Below are positions 13,274 to 15,501 of a stretch of 15,501 nucleotides of DNA, piece by piece. Position 1 is the first letter of the stretch, and each line of letters opens with the position of its first letter. Position numbers and translations under genes: made by a program. Source of the stretch: Lachnospiraceae bacterium (GTDB lineage Bacteria; Bacillota; Clostridia; Lachnospirales; Lachnospiraceae); NCBI GenBank assembly GCA_014804185.1, contig JAAVAG010000218.1:1-15501 (forward strand), given 5' to 3'. The notes below the pieces were generated by a model. That model saw nothing but the letters and a program-made list of their open reading frames with translations, was not told the origin of the DNA and made no database searches.

Positions 13274-13291
13274 GAAAGGAATCTATCAGGT

Positions 13292-14389
13292 ATGAGCAAA
13301 ATAATTTTGACAGGAGACAGGCCCACGGGAAAGCTGCATGTGGGACATTATGTGGGGTCCCTGCGCAGGCGGGTGCAGCTGCAGAACTCCGGGGAATATG
13401 ATAAAATATTTATTATGATTGCTGACGCGCAGGCGCTTACGGACAATGCGGACAATCCGGAGAAAGTGCGGCAGAATATTATTGAGGTGGCGCTGGACTA
13501 TCTGTCCTGCGGGCTGGATCCGGCCAGATCAACGCTGCTTATTCAGTCCCAGATACCGGAACTGGCGGAGCTTTCTTTTTATTACATGAATCTTGTGACA
13601 GTGTCCAGGCTGCAGCGGAATCCCACCGTGAAAGCGGAGATACAGATGCGCAATTTCGAGGCCAGCATTCCTGTGGGATTTTTCACCTATCCCATCAGTC
13701 AGGCAGCCGATATCACGGCGTTTAAGGCCACCACGGTGCCCGTGGGGGACGATCAGCTTCCGATGATCGAGCAGTGCAGGGAAATTGTGCGCAGATTTAA
13801 TTTTATTTACGGCGATACACTGGTGGAGCCGGAGGCGCTGATCCCGGAAAACGAGGCATGCTGCAGACTGCCGGGAACGGACGGGAAGGCTAAGATGAGC
13901 AAGTCCCTGAACAACTGTATTTATCTCTCGGACAGCGCGGACCAGGTATGGGATAAGATCAGAAACAACATGTTTACGGATCCGAACCATCTGAAAGTGA
14001 CAGATCCGGGTTCTCTGGAGGGAAATGTGGCTTTTACCTATCTGGATGCGTTCTGCCGCGACGAGCACTTTGAGAGATATCTGCCGGAATACGCCAATTT
14101 GGATGAATTAAAGGGGCACTATCAGAGAGGCGGGCTGGGAGACATGAAAGTCAAGAAGTTCCTGAATGCCGTTATGCAGGAGGAACTGGAGCCCATCAGA
14201 AACCGCAGAAAGGAACTTGCCGGACGGATACCGGAGGTGTACGATATTTTGAAAGCGGGCAGCGAAAAGGCCCGTGAGGAGGCGGCACGGACAGTGGATG
14301 AGGTGAAAGCCGCCATGAAGATCAATTACTTTGAGGATGAAAACCTGATTCGGGAACAGGCGGAAAAATACGCTGCGGAATCCGTTTAA
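13292..14389 (+). CDS. trpS: tryptophanyl-tRNA synthetase
   Basis: A class I aminoacyl-tRNA synthetase that charges tRNA-Trp. The 365-aa protein begins with TGDRPTGKLHVGHYVGSL, containing the HIGH-type motif HVGH (16-19), and has KMSKS at 201-205. PISQAADITAFKATTVPVGDDQ is the conserved substrate-pocket region. The GDRPTGKLH opening and long C-terminus match the form found in streptococci rather than the B. subtilis type (about 330 aa, GIQPSG opening). ATG 13292 follows AAAGGA (13275-13280). There is no T-box-like sequence in the 73 bases upstream, and an intrinsic terminator fills most of that space, so how it is transcribed is unclear. It is followed by a bidirectional terminator. Confidence 0.96.
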   Translation: MSKIILTGDRPTGKLHVGHYVGSLRRRVQLQNSGEYDKIFIMIADAQALTDNADNPEKVRQNIIEVALDYLSCGLDPARSTLLIQSQIPELAELSFYYMNLVTVSRLQRNPTVKAEIQMRNFEASIPVGFFTYPISQAADITAFKATTVPVGDDQLPMIEQCREIVRRFNFIYGDTLVEPEALIPENEACCRLPGTDGKAKMSKSLNNCIYLSDSADQVWDKIRNNMFTDPNHLKVTDPGSLEGNVAFTYLDAFCRDEHFERYLPEYANLDELKGHYQRGGLGDMKVKKFLNAVMQEELEPIRNRRKELAGRIPEVYDILKAGSEKAREEAARTVDEVKAAMKINYFEDENLIREQAEKYAAESV

Positions 14390-14431
14390 AAAAGGCGTCC
14401 TGTGGAAACATTGTTTCACAGGACGCTTTTT
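14388..14431. terminator. bidirectional terminator between trpS and the DHHW gene
   Basis: GCGTCCTGTG (14395-14404) plus AAAC pairs with GTTTCACAGGACGC (14413-14426) with one bulged G. T5 (14427-14431) follows on the + strand, and A6 (14388-14393) gives a T6 tract on the - strand. It serves trpS and the convergent minus-strand gene alike. Confidence 0.92.
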
Positions 14432-14441
14432 CGAATCTGAT

Positions 14442-15501
14442 TTAATAGATGCCCCGGATACCCGTATCGTTATCGAGCGTATTCAGGTTGTAAAGCAGCA
14501 AAATATCTGTGACCGATTCATGATCTGCCAGGAATGCGGAGGGGCCGTCCCTGTAATACCGGGTGTCAAATACGTAAATCTTTCTATAATGATGCACAAG
14601 AAACGGAACGATGGAATTTGCGTAGCTGTCTTTGATCAGCATCAATTCACCCTGGGAGTCGGCCGCTGCATTTTCAATTTCTATCAGAGGGTGTATGTTG
14701 TCAAGGAAGAGAGAATATTTATCCTTTTCCCCTAAATAGTCTAAATTATACAGGTTGTCTGTCACTTCGCCCGTGTCCGCGTAAGTGACGGTAAGGATGT
14801 CTTCCGGATTGGTATAGATGGTGATAGTGTCCCTTTTGTGGCTGTAATCATTTATTTTGGAGTAGAGGGTGCCTGCAAATTCCTCCGTGACGGTTTGCTG
14901 TCTCAGCGATTCCAGAGCCACGGGAGTGAGTCCTTTTGCCTCGCAGTATGCGAGATAGCCCTGGTAAGCCCCAAGGGTTGTCCAGTGATGATCGGTGCGG
15001 TAATACAGCTGCCCCTGGGACGCACCGTCGAAAAGGTACTTTGTGCAGTCTATGGCAGGGATTCCCGTCGTGTCATAGATGGTGTAAGCCGTTTCCAGCT
15101 GATTGAACGAGGGGGCGTATGCCGGGAGTTTGTCCTGATATATGGTGACGGCGGTGGGAACCAGCATCAGGTTTACATGAACCTTGTCGGTGTCGATTTT
15201 GGCATAAAACCGGATCAGCGTATCTGTGATGCGCTCCGTGTTCAGCTGCCATTCATACTGCTCTATCAGGTAATCATCCTTTGCCACATAAATATGGTTG
15301 ATGCTCTTTCTGCCGCCGGGGATCTCTACACCGCTTTTTAGTCCTACGAAGAAATCTCTTTGGGGGAAGTGGTCGGCGAACCAGTCGCTCAGTGATTCTG
15401 TATATTCCCCGCTCAGCACTGTCTTGAGGGACAGTGCCGGGAGTTTTGCAAGATATCTGTTTTCATTTTCCGAAAAATCTTTTTTGGGGCTGAGGAGGAA
15501 C
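14442..15501 (-). CDS. DHHW-family protein, SGNH/AlgX-like (5' end outside window)
   Basis: The minus-strand frame is open to the right edge. Upstream of the first GTG (15419) it continues with SENENRYLAKLP, a family-typical stretch, so the start and any signal anchor lie outside. The visible part has the name-giving Asp-His-His-Trp (14982-14993, minus strand) within YYRTDHHWTTLGAY, and near the C-terminus LIKDSYANSIVPFL, resembling the SGNH-type active-site block. DHHW proteins (PF14286) resemble AlgX/AlgJ-type O-acetyltransferases and are usually encoded beside an MBOAT O-acyltransferase, acting outside the membrane on surface polysaccharide. The family is clear; the polysaccharide role is inference. 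The gene is convergent to trpS and shares its terminator. Confidence 0.88.
   Translation of the reverse strand, partial: FLLSPKKDFSENENRYLAKLPALSLKTVLSGEYTESLSDWFADHFPQRDFFVGLKSGVEIPGGRKSINHIYVAKDDYLIEQYEWQLNTERITDTLIRFYAKIDTDKVHVNLMLVPTAVTIYQDKLPAYAPSFNQLETAYTIYDTTGIPAIDCTKYLFDGASQGQLYYRTDHHWTTLGAYQGYLAYCEAKGLTPVALESLRQQTVTEEFAGTLYSKINDYSHKRDTITIYTNPEDILTVTYADTGEVTDNLYNLDYLGEKDKYSLFLDNIHPLIEIENAAADSQGELMLIKDSYANSIVPFLVHHYRKIYVFDTRYYRDGPSAFLADHESVTDILLLYNLNTLDNDTGIRGIY

Noticed and set aside
13219..13291. T-box riboswitch upstream of trpS
   Set aside because: Only 73 bases are available, mostly a terminator hairpin, and no T-box consensus (AGGGTGG...ACCGCG-like) is present.

Overview
The window reads as chromosomal DNA of a Clostridia-type Firmicute, most likely a Lachnospiraceae relative. 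The evidence is the Bacillus-like gene order rimP-nusA-ylxR-ylxQ-infB-rbfA-nrnA-truB-ribF, strong AGGAGG ribosome binding sites, frequent TTG starts, two perfect TTGACA/TATAAT sigma-A promoters, and roughly balanced base composition. The genus is an inference from gene content and protein style; no search was run. All genes except the last run on the + strand.

Left part (1-2955). A YgjP/DUF45-type zinc metallopeptidase enters from the left edge. A 372-base gap (673-1044) follows, and it is the least explained part of the window. It holds an extended -10 promoter, a 14-codon ORF with a very strong Shine-Dalgarno enclosed by a perfect 11-bp inverted repeat, three intrinsic-terminator-like hairpins in a row, and a fourth hairpin just before the next gene. 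That gene is a P-loop ATPase of the 'predicted ATPase of the ABC class' family (PF09818/COG3044), of unknown function.

Central part (3026-12100). A consensus promoter and a hairpin-containing leader open the transcription/translation operon. It encodes RimP (30S maturation), NusA (elongation, pausing, termination), YlxR/RnpM and YlxQ (small RNA-binding proteins), IF2, RbfA (30S maturation), NrnA (nanoRNA/pAp phosphatase), TruB (tRNA psi55) and RibF (FMN/FAD synthesis). Genes are tightly packed and several overlap, which suggests translational coupling. IF2 is unusually long (1124 aa). Its linker carries sixteen tandem DRxERx hexapeptides encoded by an 18-bp minisatellite with a 36-bp higher-order period. 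NusA ends in a Tyr/Asp/Glu-rich acidic tail. No terminator is visible after ribF.

Right part (12106-15501). A second consensus promoter drives a secreted two-SH3, NlpC/P60 cell-wall endopeptidase. A textbook match to the WalR (YycF) box lies at the expected transcription start. A strong terminator lies between this gene and trpS (tryptophanyl-tRNA synthetase), leaving no room for a trpS promoter after it. A bidirectional terminator then separates trpS from a convergent minus-strand gene that runs off the right edge. That gene encodes a DHHW-family protein of the SGNH/AlgX-like kind often linked to O-acetylation of surface polysaccharide.

The best leads for something undescribed are the structured leader ahead of the ABC-class ATPase, the putative WalR site on the NlpC/P60 gene, and the minisatellite-encoded disordered linker of IF2.
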